A DNA stretch of 22,159 nucleotides from BOKZ01 sp040900165 (GCA_040900165.1 JBBDZM010000008.1:1-22159), one strand, 5' to 3'. Numbered from the stretch's first letter, positions 1 through 7,499 are shown. Made by a program: numbers and translations. The notes: generated by a model from the letters alone, not told the origin.

Positions 1-180
1 AAAGCCAGTACCGTTGACTGGGCAGTCGATCTCTTGGTCGCACCTGTCTCAATGTTCTCTGGCGGTCCCAAGACCGACCACGAGAAGAAGTCCGGTGTCT
101 TGGCCCTGACGAAAGCTCTGGATCCTTGGATCCAGAAAGTGACCAACAACGGCACCATCAAAATCGGCGGGGGAGTTTAA
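1..180 (+). CDS. C-terminal fragment of an unrecognised protein (5' end outside window)
   Basis: Frame 1 is open from the first base to TAA at 178-180, giving 59 residues. It begins KASTVDWAVDLLVAP and ends GTIKIGGGV. I do not recognise the family. The segment has one moderately hydrophobic stretch (about residues 5-20) followed by a Lys/Asp-rich part, so it could be the end of a surface or envelope protein, but this is a guess. The reading frame is supported by the intrinsic terminator that starts 19 nt after the stop. The start and the true length cannot be seen here. Confidence 0.6.
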   Translation, partial: KASTVDWAVDLLVAPVSMFSGGPKTDHEKKSGVLALTKALDPWIQKVTNNGTIKIGGGV

Positions 181-198
181 CCGCCGAACAAGAATTCG

Positions 199-230
199 CG
201 GGTCGCAGCAATGCGACCCGTTTTTTTATT
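199..230 (+). terminator. Intrinsic terminator of the first gene
   Basis: A 9-bp perfect stem (CGGGTCGCA / TGCGACCCG) with loop GCAA is followed by seven T. It lies just after the stop at 180, on the plus strand. There is no matching T-run for the minus-strand gene that ends at 234, so it serves the plus strand. Its core, CGCAGCAATGCG, is the same as in the terminator at 2413-2443. Confidence 0.88.
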
Positions 231-233
231 AGG

Positions 234-563
234 CTAACTATATCGAAAAAGGAAAACCATTGCCCATAAGAGCGCTCCGGCGATTGCGCTGATTATAAGC
301 GGCAATAGTCCAAACAATTTACCCAGCCAAAGCGGGAGGTTGTTATATCCATGATTATTTCTAATAATTATCCAAATACCAAAAATACCCAACAAAACCA
401 ATATAATGCGATAAATAACTGACGCTGCGTTATATCCATGAAATCCTTCTCCAGTAGCAGTCATAATGAGACTGAAAACAACGACTAGCTGGATAAATAT
501 AACGCCTATAAGCAGGGTCTTATTCGACTTTACCGGTACCTTAGAGAATCCACCCTCAGTCAT
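234..563 (-). CDS. Small integral membrane protein, unknown function
   Basis: A 109-residue protein with a short polar N-terminus (MTEGGFSKVPVKSNK) and three hydrophobic segments at about residues 17-37, 48-66 and 77-106. No catalytic motif or known domain is visible. The start is supported by a promoter-like pair: TTGTCT, 16 nt, TATGAT, then exactly 6 nt to the ATG. This predicts a leaderless message. It is transcribed divergently from the lipoprotein gene at 674, with only 110 nt between them, and converges on the first gene's terminator. It may be an orphan membrane protein. I can assign no function. Confidence 0.65.
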   Translation of the reverse strand: MTEGGFSKVPVKSNKTLLIGVIFIQLVVVFSLIMTATGEGFHGYNAASVIYRIILVLLGIFGIWIIIRNNHGYNNLPLWLGKLFGLLPLIISAIAGALLWAMVFLFRYS

Positions 564-569
564 ATTTGA

Positions 570-597
570 ATCATACCCCGTCCACCCAGATAGACAA
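570..597 (-). promoter_or_regulatory. Leaderless promoter of the small membrane protein
   Basis: Minus strand: -35 TTGTCT (597-592), 16-nt spacer, -10 TATGAT (575-570), then 6 nt to the ATG at 563. The expected transcription start falls on or next to the A of the start codon. Confidence 0.6.
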
Positions 598-625
598 CTG
601 GGATGGAATTAAAGGTCCAGAAAGG

Positions 626-666
626 TAGAATATTATCAGCTGCTTCGGCAGAGATCCTTTACAGGA
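626..666 (+). promoter_or_regulatory. Possible -10 and Shine-Dalgarno site for the lipoprotein gene
   Basis: TAGAAT at 626-631 is a possible -10 with no convincing -35. AGGA at 663-666 lies 7 nt before the ATG at 674 and looks like a ribosome binding site. The predicted leader is about 35 nt, unlike the leaderless genes around it. Confidence 0.35.
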
Positions 667-673
667 AAAACCC

Positions 674-2401
674 ATGAGAAGTATATTCCTTTTACTCACA
701 ATCCTGCTGATTGCCCTGTTTGCCATTAACTGTGGCGGAGGGGGCGGTAGCAGCCAGTCTGTTGTAATCTTACGTCAAGACCCCATAGAGGTTGGGGCGG
801 GACAACATTTCACCGACACGTTCGGTGACGTGGTTATTGATATACCGTCTGGAACCTATCCAAACGGCGCGTCATTGACTTTGACCCAATACACGACGGC
901 GCCATTCAAGCCAGGGAACCCTAACTTCAAGCCAATGCATGCGGCGCTTGAACTCTCTGCAAACGCAACTGCTCAAGCAGAAATCTCAGTATCCGTCCCG
1001 AGCGATCCAACTGGTTATGTGGTTGGCGTTAAGACAGAAGACAGTTGGCAAGCACTTAGAACGTTAGTGGCTAACGGCCAATTGACGTTCAATTTATCCA
1101 ACCAGCTCTCTCAAGCACCGGCACATAGGAGCCCATCAGGCGGTCTGTGGCAGATTGTTGTTGGAATCGCCAAGGACAATAAGCAAGATACTGTCTTTGC
1201 GCTGAATCTAGTGGATGGAAGCGGATCTTTTGGTGATGGCTCTGCCATTATCGTCCACGGGTTGCTTGATAACTATGCTTCAATGAAAACAATGGCTAAA
1301 AACTTGCGTAGCCGGTACGGTTGGCGCAACGTTTACAGTTTGGCCTATCCGTGGTCGATGCCATGCCCCGAGACAGCCGAGTATCTTGGTTCAGTATTGG
1401 ATGATCCAACGCTAAGCCCGAAATCGGTTACTTTGGTTGGACACTCACGGGGATGTGACGTTATACGCTACACGTTAGAAAAGCTCAACAAGACTATGCC
1501 CGTCAAAGAAGCCATTTACTTTAACGGGGCACATCAAGGAGCTCGTGCAGCTACAACGTTCGACATCCTCCTGGATATCTTTACGCTATGGCTTAACGAT
1601 AAGAGCGATGGCTCACCCCTAGGGGTGGGGGGGAATGATGCGTTCCTTGAAGAGCTACGCCCAGACAGTCAGTTCCGCACCGACTTGAATAGCTATGACT
1701 TTGATCAGCGAGGTTATGTAGATTACATATTCATCGCCGGCGAGAAAGACAAGCTAGTAACAGTCGATAGCGCCCTAGCTTCTGGTGTTGATATGCAAGA
1801 GCTGACAGGCGGTAGTGTTCTGCGCTACACCATGCCGACTCTCACTCATTTCAACATCAAGAACAGCTCAGACCAAATAGATCAATTCTTCAGCCTATTG
1901 GGCCCACGAGTTGATGCATTCCAAATCTGGGCTGAGCCAAACCCTGTCGCTGGCCAAAACGATGGTTGGCACTTCGTGGTTAATATCCGCAACATCAGTA
2001 GTCAGCCAGTGGCTGTTGACAACTTGACAATGGACCAGCATCGCCAGGATGGTTGGTGGTACGCAGTCCAATGGTGCGATCCAACTACGCCAGGGGGCGA
2101 GTTGTTCCCAGACCGGTACTTCCGCTGGGGAAGGACTCTCCAACCGGGAGAGGTTGTACAGCTCAATGTCTGGTGGTGGACTAACGGCAATCACGACCCC
2201 TTGTCTTCTTTGCCACCGCTCTTCCAGGCTCGTACGGCAGTACTTACTGTTCAGGCTGAACAACCGGTTGGGTATCACATCAATCAGGCTTCGACCAAAG
2301 TTGTCGCCTACTACCAGGACCTGTTCCCCGAGGAACCCCAGACCAGACGTCCCGGACAGATGCCGGATGGTCAAATCGGCAAAATGGGAAGCGGCAAATA
2401 G
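674..2401 (+). CDS. Secreted lipoprotein with a GHSRG alpha/beta-hydrolase (lipase/PGAP1-like) domain
   Basis: 575 residues. Residues 1-20 form a lipoprotein-like signal peptide with Cys20 after FAIN (Asn at -1 is unusual), followed by a Gly/Ser linker. Residues 45-110 look like a beta-rich domain (GDVVIDIPSGTY), perhaps ZU5-like. Residues about 190-405 are an alpha/beta-hydrolase: HGLLDN (195-200, oxyanion region), GHSRG with nucleophile Ser258, probable acid Asp359 (GEKDKLV) and His392 (LTHFNI). Residues 415-550 form a Trp-rich beta domain that may bind a surface or substrate. The likely role is an extracellular esterase or lipase anchored to the outer face of the membrane. Substrate is unknown. 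The start is supported by AGGA 7 nt upstream, and a strong terminator follows. The family call is secure at the fold level only. Confidence 0.82.
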   Translation: MRSIFLLLTILLIALFAINCGGGGGSSQSVVILRQDPIEVGAGQHFTDTFGDVVIDIPSGTYPNGASLTLTQYTTAPFKPGNPNFKPMHAALELSANATAQAEISVSVPSDPTGYVVGVKTEDSWQALRTLVANGQLTFNLSNQLSQAPAHRSPSGGLWQIVVGIAKDNKQDTVFALNLVDGSGSFGDGSAIIVHGLLDNYASMKTMAKNLRSRYGWRNVYSLAYPWSMPCPETAEYLGSVLDDPTLSPKSVTLVGHSRGCDVIRYTLEKLNKTMPVKEAIYFNGAHQGARAATTFDILLDIFTLWLNDKSDGSPLGVGGNDAFLEELRPDSQFRTDLNSYDFDQRGYVDYIFIAGEKDKLVTVDSALASGVDMQELTGGSVLRYTMPTLTHFNIKNSSDQIDQFFSLLGPRVDAFQIWAEPNPVAGQNDGWHFVVNIRNISSQPVAVDNLTMDQHRQDGWWYAVQWCDPTTPGGELFPDRYFRWGRTLQPGEVVQLNVWWWTNGNHDPLSSLPPLFQARTAVLTVQAEQPVGYHINQASTKVVAYYQDLFPEEPQTRRPGQMPDGQIGKMGSGK

Positions 2402-2412
2402 CGCGACCCCTG

Positions 2413-2443
2413 ACAAGCCCCGCAGCAATGCGGGGCTTTTTTT
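2413..2443 (+). terminator. Intrinsic terminator of the lipoprotein gene
   Basis: A 10-bp perfect stem (AAGCCCCGCA / TGCGGGGCTT) with loop GCAA runs into a T-run ending at the ileS stop codon. On the plus strand it ends the hydrolase gene. On the minus strand the hairpin lies directly after ileS but lacks a following U-tract. Confidence 0.87.
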
Positions 2444-4562
2444 ATCTCTTAAATCCAAATTTCAACCCGTCAGGAGTCAGCTGTTGAAGTCCCGGCGAAT
2501 CCTCAACTTTTTCGACCGCCAAAAATGATCCGGCGGCAATAATTGCCTTGCGGTTAGTGGAGATTAGCTCGTTGAGCTCTTTATTATCACTCGAATATTG
2601 GAGCGTTACTTTCTCCCCAACATTTAGCCCGGCTTTCTTGCGAGCGGCTTGGAGATTGCGCAATAATTCTCGTAGCTCCCCTTCCTGGCGGAGCTGATGA
2701 GTCAGTTTAATATCGAGATAGACAATATTATCACCAACTCGAGCGTGCTCGGCTAATTTGGTTTTTGGCTGGCCAAGCTCGACGGCTTTAACATTGAGCT
2801 CATCAGCGACAATTTGCCGATACTGCTTATTTTCCCCAACAACCGTCTTACCCTCAATCACTAACTTAGTTAACGGCTGGCGCAGCGAAATACCGGCTTG
2901 GGAGCGCAGCATATTGCCGGCCGAGCAGATTTCTCGGACAACCGCCATATCATCAACCAACTTTTTGTCGTTGCTGGCTAACTCACTGGTAGATGGGAAT
3001 TTTACTAGGTGGACCGATTCTTTTTCGCCACCCAATATTTGATAGATTCGCTCGGCACTAAACGGCAGAATTGGCGCAATCGCCACGGCAAAGCGCTTTA
3101 AAACCGCGCCCAAAGTCTGCAAAGCCGCCTCATCGCCGCCGACAAACCGGTCGCGGTTGCTGCGGATATACCAGGTAGATAAGTCCTCAATGTACGGCCT
3201 AATTTCTTTGCTGGCGCTCTGAAAATCAAAGGTGGCTAGTCCAGTGTCAATCTGCCGCTCTAGCTCCTTGGTGCGGGCGACAATCCACCTATCCAATAAC
3301 TGGGGTTTTGGCTTGGTTTGGCCGGGCTTAAATAGCGATCGGTAAGTCAAATAATACTGCGCCGAGTTTTGGAGCACATTGAGCAAGCGTGATTGATCCC
3401 GAATTTCGTCCTCGGCAATCGCCGTATCTTCGCCACCCATAATTTTGCTGGTCAAAAAGTAGAGCCGCAGGGCCTCGCCGCCGTATTTTTCAATAATGCC
3501 TTTGGGGTCGGGATAGTTGCCGTAGGATTTGCTCATTTTCCGGCCATCGTTGCCCATCAGCACGCCGGTAACTACCACGTTTTTGAAGGCATTTTTGCCA
3601 AATAGGGCATTGCTCAACACGTGCAAATAGTAGAACCAGCCGCGCAGCTGGCCGGTGTATTCGATAATAAAGTCCGCCGGATGATGTTGGGCAAACTCTT
3701 TCTTGCCGGAGAACGGATAGTGATCCTGGGCATACGGCATTGAGCCGCTCTCAAACCAGACATCGAGCACTTCTTTAACCCGTTTGGCTTTCTGGCCGTT
3801 GGGCAATTTTAACTCGACTTGGTCAATGGCCGGCCGATGCAAGTCATCTATTTTTTGCCCAGAAAGTTTCTCCAATTCGGCGACCGATTCTGGCACAAAC
3901 AGCTCGCCGTCTTTGGTCTCCCACACGGGAATCGGCGTCCCCCAGTAGCGAGTGCGCGACAATGACCAATCCGGCGCGCTCTCCAGATTGTGTTTGAAAC
4001 GCCCCGTGCCAAAGTGCTGGGGAACCCAGTTAATTTCTTTGTTTTTGGCCTTCAGATCTTTACGGAGCTGATCGATCTTCATATACCAGGAGACCTGTGA
4101 TTTATAGATTAACGGCGTGTCGCAGCGGTAGCAGTGCGGATAAGAGTGACTAATCTTTTTCTGACGGAAAAGATGGTGACGCTGCCGAAGATTTTCGATA
4201 ATCGGCTCGTTCGCAGCACGGTAGAATTTGCCGGCCCAGTCTTTAACGATCGGCAGAAAATGCCCTTCGTCGTCCAGCGTAATCACCGTTGTTAGGCCAT
4301 TTTTCTCGCCCAGCGCCGTGTCGTCCTCGCCAAAACCGGGCGCGATATGAACAATCCCCGTCCCCTCGTCCATCGATACAAAATCGCCCGCGTAGATGGT
4401 AAAGTCCTGGCCGACCGAATCGCTAACGTAGTCAAAGAGTGGCTCATAAGCCTCCCCCAACAATTTCTTCCCCGGAATATACTCAACCACTTCCAGCGAG
4501 CCGTCTTGATAGCGCTCCAGCGCCTGGTGCGCCAATATATAAAATCGTTCGCCGTCGGAAAC
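2442..4562 (-). CDS. ileS: Isoleucyl-tRNA synthetase, C-terminal 706 residues (N-terminus lost in the gap)
   Basis: Charges tRNA-Ile with isoleucine in the cytoplasm. The visible part starts inside the editing (CP1) domain, with TGIVHIAPGFGEDD at residues 68-81 of the fragment. A CYRC metal-site-like pair follows (144-147), then SRTRYWGTPIPVW (202-214), the KMSKS loop (342-346, in GRKMSKSYGN) and the helical anticodon-binding domain. The N-terminal Rossmann region with the HIGH motif, roughly 250 residues by comparison with the family, is missing because the sequence runs into 100 N. RYWGTP rather than the R-x-WGVP of common bacterial IleS, and the absence of a C-terminal zinc finger (the protein ends KFGFKR), point to the type-2, eukaryote-like class. 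It lies downstream of hisS on the same strand and probably forms an operon with it. Confidence 0.93.
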   Translation of the reverse strand, partial: VSDGERFYILAHQALERYQDGSLEVVEYIPGKKLLGEAYEPLFDYVSDSVGQDFTIYAGDFVSMDEGTGIVHIAPGFGEDDTALGEKNGLTTVITLDDEGHFLPIVKDWAGKFYRAANEPIIENLRQRHHLFRQKKISHSYPHCYRCDTPLIYKSQVSWYMKIDQLRKDLKAKNKEINWVPQHFGTGRFKHNLESAPDWSLSRTRYWGTPIPVWETKDGELFVPESVAELEKLSGQKIDDLHRPAIDQVELKLPNGQKAKRVKEVLDVWFESGSMPYAQDHYPFSGKKEFAQHHPADFIIEYTGQLRGWFYYLHVLSNALFGKNAFKNVVVTGVLMGNDGRKMSKSYGNYPDPKGIIEKYGGEALRLYFLTSKIMGGEDTAIAEDEIRDQSRLLNVLQNSAQYYLTYRSLFKPGQTKPKPQLLDRWIVARTKELERQIDTGLATFDFQSASKEIRPYIEDLSTWYIRSNRDRFVGGDEAALQTLGAVLKRFAVAIAPILPFSAERIYQILGGEKESVHLVKFPSTSELASNDKKLVDDMAVVREICSAGNMLRSQAGISLRQPLTKLVIEGKTVVGENKQYRQIVADELNVKAVELGQPKTKLAEHARVGDNIVYLDIKLTHQLRQEGELRELLRNLQAARKKAGLNVGEKVTLQYSSDNKELNELISTNRKAIIAAGSFLAVEKVEDSPGLQQLTPDGLKFGFKR

Positions 4563-4662
4563 NNNNNNNNNNNNNNNNNNNNNNNNNNNNNNNNNNNNNN
4601 NNNNNNNNNNNNNNNNNNNNNNNNNNNNNNNNNNNNNNNNNNNNNNNNNNNNNNNNNNNNNN
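4563..4662. other. Assembly gap (100 N)
   Basis: Exactly 100 N separate the ileS fragment from the hisS fragment. A round 100 usually means a gap of unknown size. The missing C-terminus of HisS (tens of residues) plus the missing N-terminus of IleS (about 250 residues) need roughly 0.9-1 kb, so the true distance must be larger than 100 if both genes are intact. Reading through the N creates false fused ORFs. Confidence 0.98.
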
Positions 4663-5758
4663 GCTGTTTGGCTAGCTCCACCGAGCTGTCCAGATAAATC
4701 TCCACGGTTCGCCCGTTCTGACGTAGCTCGGCCACCCAAGCTCGTAATTCCTTTTCTGTCTCTGGCAAGCAGGTAAAAAATAAGCCCTCTGGCGCCGCTG
4801 CCCCGCGCGAATCCAATACTTCGACGATTCGATCTACCCCAAACGATATACCAACTGCCGGCACTTGCTGGCCGTTAAGCTCTTTGACTAAATCGTCGTA
4901 GCGTCCGCCGCCAACCAACGAGCTGGGGAAATCGTCGGTGACTGCCTCGATAATTGTGCCGGTGTAGTACTCCAGGCCGCGGACCATCCCTAGATCGACC
5001 CGGGTTTTCAAGCCGAGCTGTTTGGCGACTGCCAAGAGATCCTCCAATGGTTTTTTGAGCTCCGGCTCAACATCGAGCTTAGTCAAATCGGTCGCGTCAG
5101 CGGCCAAAAACCACATCCGGGTCTGCTTGAGCTGATGATCGCTCAAACCCAATTTGCCGAGTTCTTTATCGAGCTGATCGCCGGAAATTTTAGTGGCTTT
5201 GTCGATAGTCTGGAGAAACCGGCTCTGGATATCTTTGGGGATTTTAATCTCATCAAGCAGTCGTTGAGCTAACCGGCGATCGTTGAGCAGACAGGTGATA
5301 TTGAGCGAGAGCTCTTTGTCTACCTGGGCAATCATCGCCAAAAGCTCTTTTTCGGCGACGATACCGTCGCTGCCAAAAATATCGGCATCGGCCTGGGTAA
5401 ATTGGCGTAATCGTCCTTTTTGAGCCCGCTCCGCCCGCCAAACATTGCCAATTTCAGAGCGTTTAAACGGCAGGGCTAGTGAGTTCAAGTTAGCGGCAAC
5501 GTAGCGGGCTAGCGAGACCGTTAAATCGTAGCGCAGACCAACTTTCCGGCCACCGTTGTCCTCAAATAAATACAGCTGTTTTTGGCTGTCTTCGCCCAGT
5601 TTACCAAGGATAATTTCCTGGCGCTCCAACGAGGGCGTCTCGAGCGGCTGATAACCGAACCGCTGGAAGGTTTTTTGGATAACTTCAATAACCCGATTTT
5701 TTACGGGGCCGTCGTAATCCCGAAATCCGCTTAGCGGTTGCAATAATTCTTTTTGCAT
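4663..5758 (-). CDS. hisS: Histidyl-tRNA synthetase, N-terminal 365 residues (C-terminus lost in the gap)
   Basis: Class II synthetase that charges tRNA-His. Visible motifs: the N-terminal LSGFRDYDG (9-17), the motif 2 region FKRSEIGNVWRAE (98-110) to QFTQADADIFG (119-129), the histidine-specific RGLEYYTGT (260-268), GGGRYDD (283-289) and motif 3 GISFGVDR (303-310). The anticodon-binding domain starts near residue 325 and is cut at about residue 365 by the N block. HisS proteins are usually 410-490 residues, so about 50-120 are missing. The start ATG is preceded at 6 nt by TAGAAT, a predicted leaderless promoter, with no Shine-Dalgarno sequence. ileS follows on the same strand. Confidence 0.96.
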
Positions 5759-5764
5759 GGCTCA

Positions 5765-5770
5765 ATTCTA
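5765..5770 (-). promoter_or_regulatory. Leaderless -10 box of hisS
   Basis: TAGAAT on the minus strand, preceded by GG, ends exactly 6 nt before the hisS ATG. No good -35 is visible. It lies in the 36-nt space after the upstream gene, so hisS-ileS can be transcribed on its own. Confidence 0.5.
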
Positions 5771-5794
5771 CCTAATACAAGGGTAATTTCCACC

Positions 5795-6691
5795 TTAAAG
5801 ACGCCGGTCTGCCGGCAGATCGTCGTCGAGCGCTAAATTAGTAGCGATATTGAGCTCGCCAGTTCGTTGGAGATGGCGGGCAATAAAGTAGCGGTCCTTT
5901 TTGCCGACCTCCCCAAATATCTCTGTCTGGTCGACGGCATTTTCCTGTTCTTTTGGCGAGAGCGTCGCCAAATGCTCGCCGGAAATTTTTTTGAAACGAG
6001 CCGGCGGAAATACTTTCTCAACTATCTGCTCGACTAAGTTGGCAGGTAGAACCGACAGATAGCGGATTTTTCCCAAGGCTTCGGCTTGGCGAAGCTGGGA
6101 AATCGCCCGATCATCGAGCACTGGCTCAAGAACTAGCAGGCCGGCTAGGCGAAACTTTTTACGCAGTAAGGCATCGGGCGAGCTGGCTTCGGCTAATGCC
6201 AGGGTCAGAAAGCCGTTTTTAGCCGCCGTCTGGGCATGCGAGGGCCAACTGATTCGTTTTTCTGGGGTTAGCGGCCCGGCTAAATCAGCGTCGCAGTATT
6301 CAACAACCTCCGAAATTGGACCGGCGATTACCGAGCTGGTTTTGCCGGCTTGCTCGATCTGACGCACCTCCGTCCAAAACAACAGAGTTTTCTGCGATAG
6401 AATGGCCAAGTTTTTCTCCGGAATAACGGTGGGCGGCGAGATCGTAATCTGTCTGACTAGCTGCTCGACAATGCTCTGTTGCATCTCTAGCCCGGGCTGC
6501 CAATAACTAAGTAATCGCCGAAGAACGGTTTCGTTGCCCTCAAAGCGGGCCAGATGCCAGCGACCGACTAAAAATAGTAGCGGCTCAACCAGAAAAACTT
6601 TTGATTTTTCTCGGGGTTTTTGACTAAAAACCACCAATAAGAACACCAGCACTAAAACAATCGGCGTTAGCCAGAAAATAATCAGTGGCAT
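5795..6691 (-). CDS. Single-helix membrane protein resembling a degenerate P-type ATPase N/P domain
   Basis: 298 residues: one N-terminal membrane helix (about 3-23), a charged linker, then a cytoplasmic domain. By eye, residues 120-290 follow the order of the C-terminal N-domain and P-domain of the ATPases in this window. AGPISEVV (123-130) lies where KGAPEVVL is, GFLTLALAEA (160-169) at ALRVLAFAYK, GLLVLEPVLDD (184-194) at GLIFSGLQGMN, KIRYLSVLPANLVEQIV (208-224) at GIRVIMITGDNPQTAKA, ISGEHLATLS (236-245) at LTGQQLDKMG, and IFGEVGKKDRYFIARHLQRTGE (258-279) at IYARVSPGVKLRIIGALKKTGH. The DKTG phosphorylation site, the actuator TGE and all transport helices are absent, TGD is replaced by VLP, and TGDGVND by TNLALDD. 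It cannot be a pump. A regulatory or binding role, or a decaying relic, are both possible. The frame is intact and the gene sits upstream of hisS. A CATAAT box lies 6 nt before the ATG. Confidence 0.6.
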   Translation of the reverse strand: MPLIIFWLTPIVLVLVFLLVVFSQKPREKSKVFLVEPLLFLVGRWHLARFEGNETVLRRLLSYWQPGLEMQQSIVEQLVRQITISPPTVIPEKNLAILSQKTLLFWTEVRQIEQAGKTSSVIAGPISEVVEYCDADLAGPLTPEKRISWPSHAQTAAKNGFLTLALAEASSPDALLRKKFRLAGLLVLEPVLDDRAISQLRQAEALGKIRYLSVLPANLVEQIVEKVFPPARFKKISGEHLATLSPKEQENAVDQTEIFGEVGKKDRYFIARHLQRTGELNIATNLALDDDLPADRRL

Positions 6692-6697
6692 ACTGAC

Positions 6698-6703
6698 ATT
6701 ATG
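6698..6703 (-). promoter_or_regulatory. Possible leaderless -10 box of the ATPase-like remnant gene
   Basis: CATAAT (minus strand) ends 6 nt before the ATG at 6691. It differs from the consensus only at the first base. No clear -35 is present. Confidence 0.4.
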
Positions 6704-6745
6704 CCAGCAATGATCAGGAATATAGAATATGGAAAATTGGATATT

Positions 6746-6794
6746 GATTCACGATTCAAGATTCATGATTCATAATTCATAGTTCAAGATTCAA
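6746..6794. repeat. Heptamer tandem repeat, about seven units of GATTCAN
   Basis: Seven consecutive 7-nt units, all in phase: GATTCAC, GATTCAA, GATTCAT, GATTCAT, AATTCAT, AGTTCAA, GATTCAA, followed by GATTGG. The array fills much of the 143-nt space between the divergent genes at 6691 and 6835. It ends 28 nt before the -10 box of the diguanylate cyclase. It could be a cluster of protein binding sites or slippage-prone low-complexity DNA. Confidence 0.85.
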
Positions 6795-6822
6795 GATTGG
6801 CTACTATGTTTTGCCAATGGGA

Positions 6823-6828
6823 TATACT
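6823..6828 (+). promoter_or_regulatory. Leaderless -10 box of the diguanylate cyclase
   Basis: TATACT ends exactly 6 nt before ATG 6835, with no Shine-Dalgarno between. This favours 6835 over the in-frame TTG at 6811 and ATG at 6817, which lie upstream of the -10 box. Confidence 0.55.
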
Positions 6829-6834
6829 GCAACC

Positions 6835-7416
6835 ATGAGTCACATGCTAAAAATCCGCGAGCTCCAACAGAAAATCCGCCAGTTACAGGAAGAGCTAATT
6901 ACCGATGAACTAACCAGAATTCTTAACCGGCGGGGACTAATGGAAAGAGTCGACCCGTTCGTTAACGAAGTCCGCTATCAGCTGGAGAACCCCGATCAGC
7001 GCCGGGGGTTAATTATCCGCAATTTCTCCCTGATTTTTGTTGATGTCGATAAATTCAAAACAATTAACGACACCCACGGCCACGCCGCTGGCGACAGCGT
7101 CCTAATTGAGGTTGCCCAGCGCCTCCGTGACAACGTCCGGGGCAGCGATATTGTCGGCCGTTACGGCGGCGAGGAGATTGTTATTGGCCTGCTGGGGGCC
7201 AGCGCCGAGGACGCCCGGATGATTGCCGAAAACCTCCGGAAAAAAATCGAAGAAAAACCCTTTAAGCACGGCCAGCTGGAAATTCCGGTCACTGCCAGTT
7301 TCGGCGTTACCACCTTGAAAATAAAACAATCAACCAACGACTTAATCGACACGGCCGACAAAGCACTTTATATGGCTAAAGAGGGTGGACGTAACCGTGT
7401 CGTAACAGCCGACTAG
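6835..7416 (+). CDS. Diguanylate cyclase, single GGDEF domain, cytoplasmic
   Basis: Makes cyclic di-GMP from two GTP. 193 residues from ATG 6835. A short coiled coil (about 4-22, KIRELQQKIRQLQEELI) leads into TDELTRILNRRG (23-34), the usual entry to a GGDEF domain. The metal-binding Asp is in FVDVDKFK (68-75). The active-site loop is GGEEI (111-115), and the RGSD at 102-105 matches an allosteric RxxD inhibitory site. The end, DTADKALYMAKEGGRN, is canonical. A loop of about 20 residues (44-64) is longer than in many relatives. There is no sensor domain or membrane helix, so control probably comes through the coiled coil, the I-site or expression. No c-di-GMP receptor is visible in the window. 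An in-frame duplicate of the tail follows the TAG stop. Confidence 0.93.
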   Translation: MSHMLKIRELQQKIRQLQEELITDELTRILNRRGLMERVDPFVNEVRYQLENPDQRRGLIIRNFSLIFVDVDKFKTINDTHGHAAGDSVLIEVAQRLRDNVRGSDIVGRYGGEEIVIGLLGASAEDARMIAENLRKKIEEKPFKHGQLEIPVTASFGVTTLKIKQSTNDLIDTADKALYMAKEGGRNRVVTAD

Positions 7417-7422
7417 GCGGCT

Positions 7423-7497
7423 GTTATCGACACGGCCGACAAAGCCCTCTACCAAGCCAAAGAAAACGGCCGCAATCGGATTGAAGTTGTTGACTAA
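7423..7497 (+). pseudogene. Duplicated C-terminal tail of a GGDEF domain
   Basis: Directly after the TAG at 7414-7416 the same frame continues AAV-IDTADKALYQAKENGRNRIEVVD and stops at TAA 7495-7497. This repeats the last ~24 residues of the preceding cyclase with substitutions. A 20-nt stretch, ATCGACACGGCCGACAAAGC, is identical in both copies. It is most likely a remnant of a second GGDEF gene joined by recombination, or a partial tandem duplication followed by a new stop. It has no start of its own. Read-through of the UAG would add it to the cyclase. Confidence 0.75.
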
Positions 7498-7499
7498 AT

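Noticed and set aside
1895..2458. 187-residue antisense ORF opposite the lipoprotein gene end
   Set aside because: It lies on the other strand of a well-supported gene and over its terminator, and has no recognisable domain or promoter.
2442..4739. ileS ORF starting at TTG 4739
   Set aside because: The first 25 residues are an out-of-frame shadow of hisS before the gap. The true ileS start lies inside the gap.
4292..5758. A single ORF of 488 residues running hisS across the N block into another frame
   Set aside because: The frame crosses 100 unknown bases. The residues after the gap are an out-of-frame reading of ileS, so hisS is annotated only to 4663.
6746..6794. CRISPR-like array from the heptamer repeats
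   Set aside because: Units are 7 nt with no spacers, too short for CRISPR, and no cas genes are present.
6811..6834. TTG 6811 or ATG 6817 as cyclase start
   Set aside because: The -10 box TATACT at 6823-6828 lies downstream of both, so a transcript starting from it could not include them.
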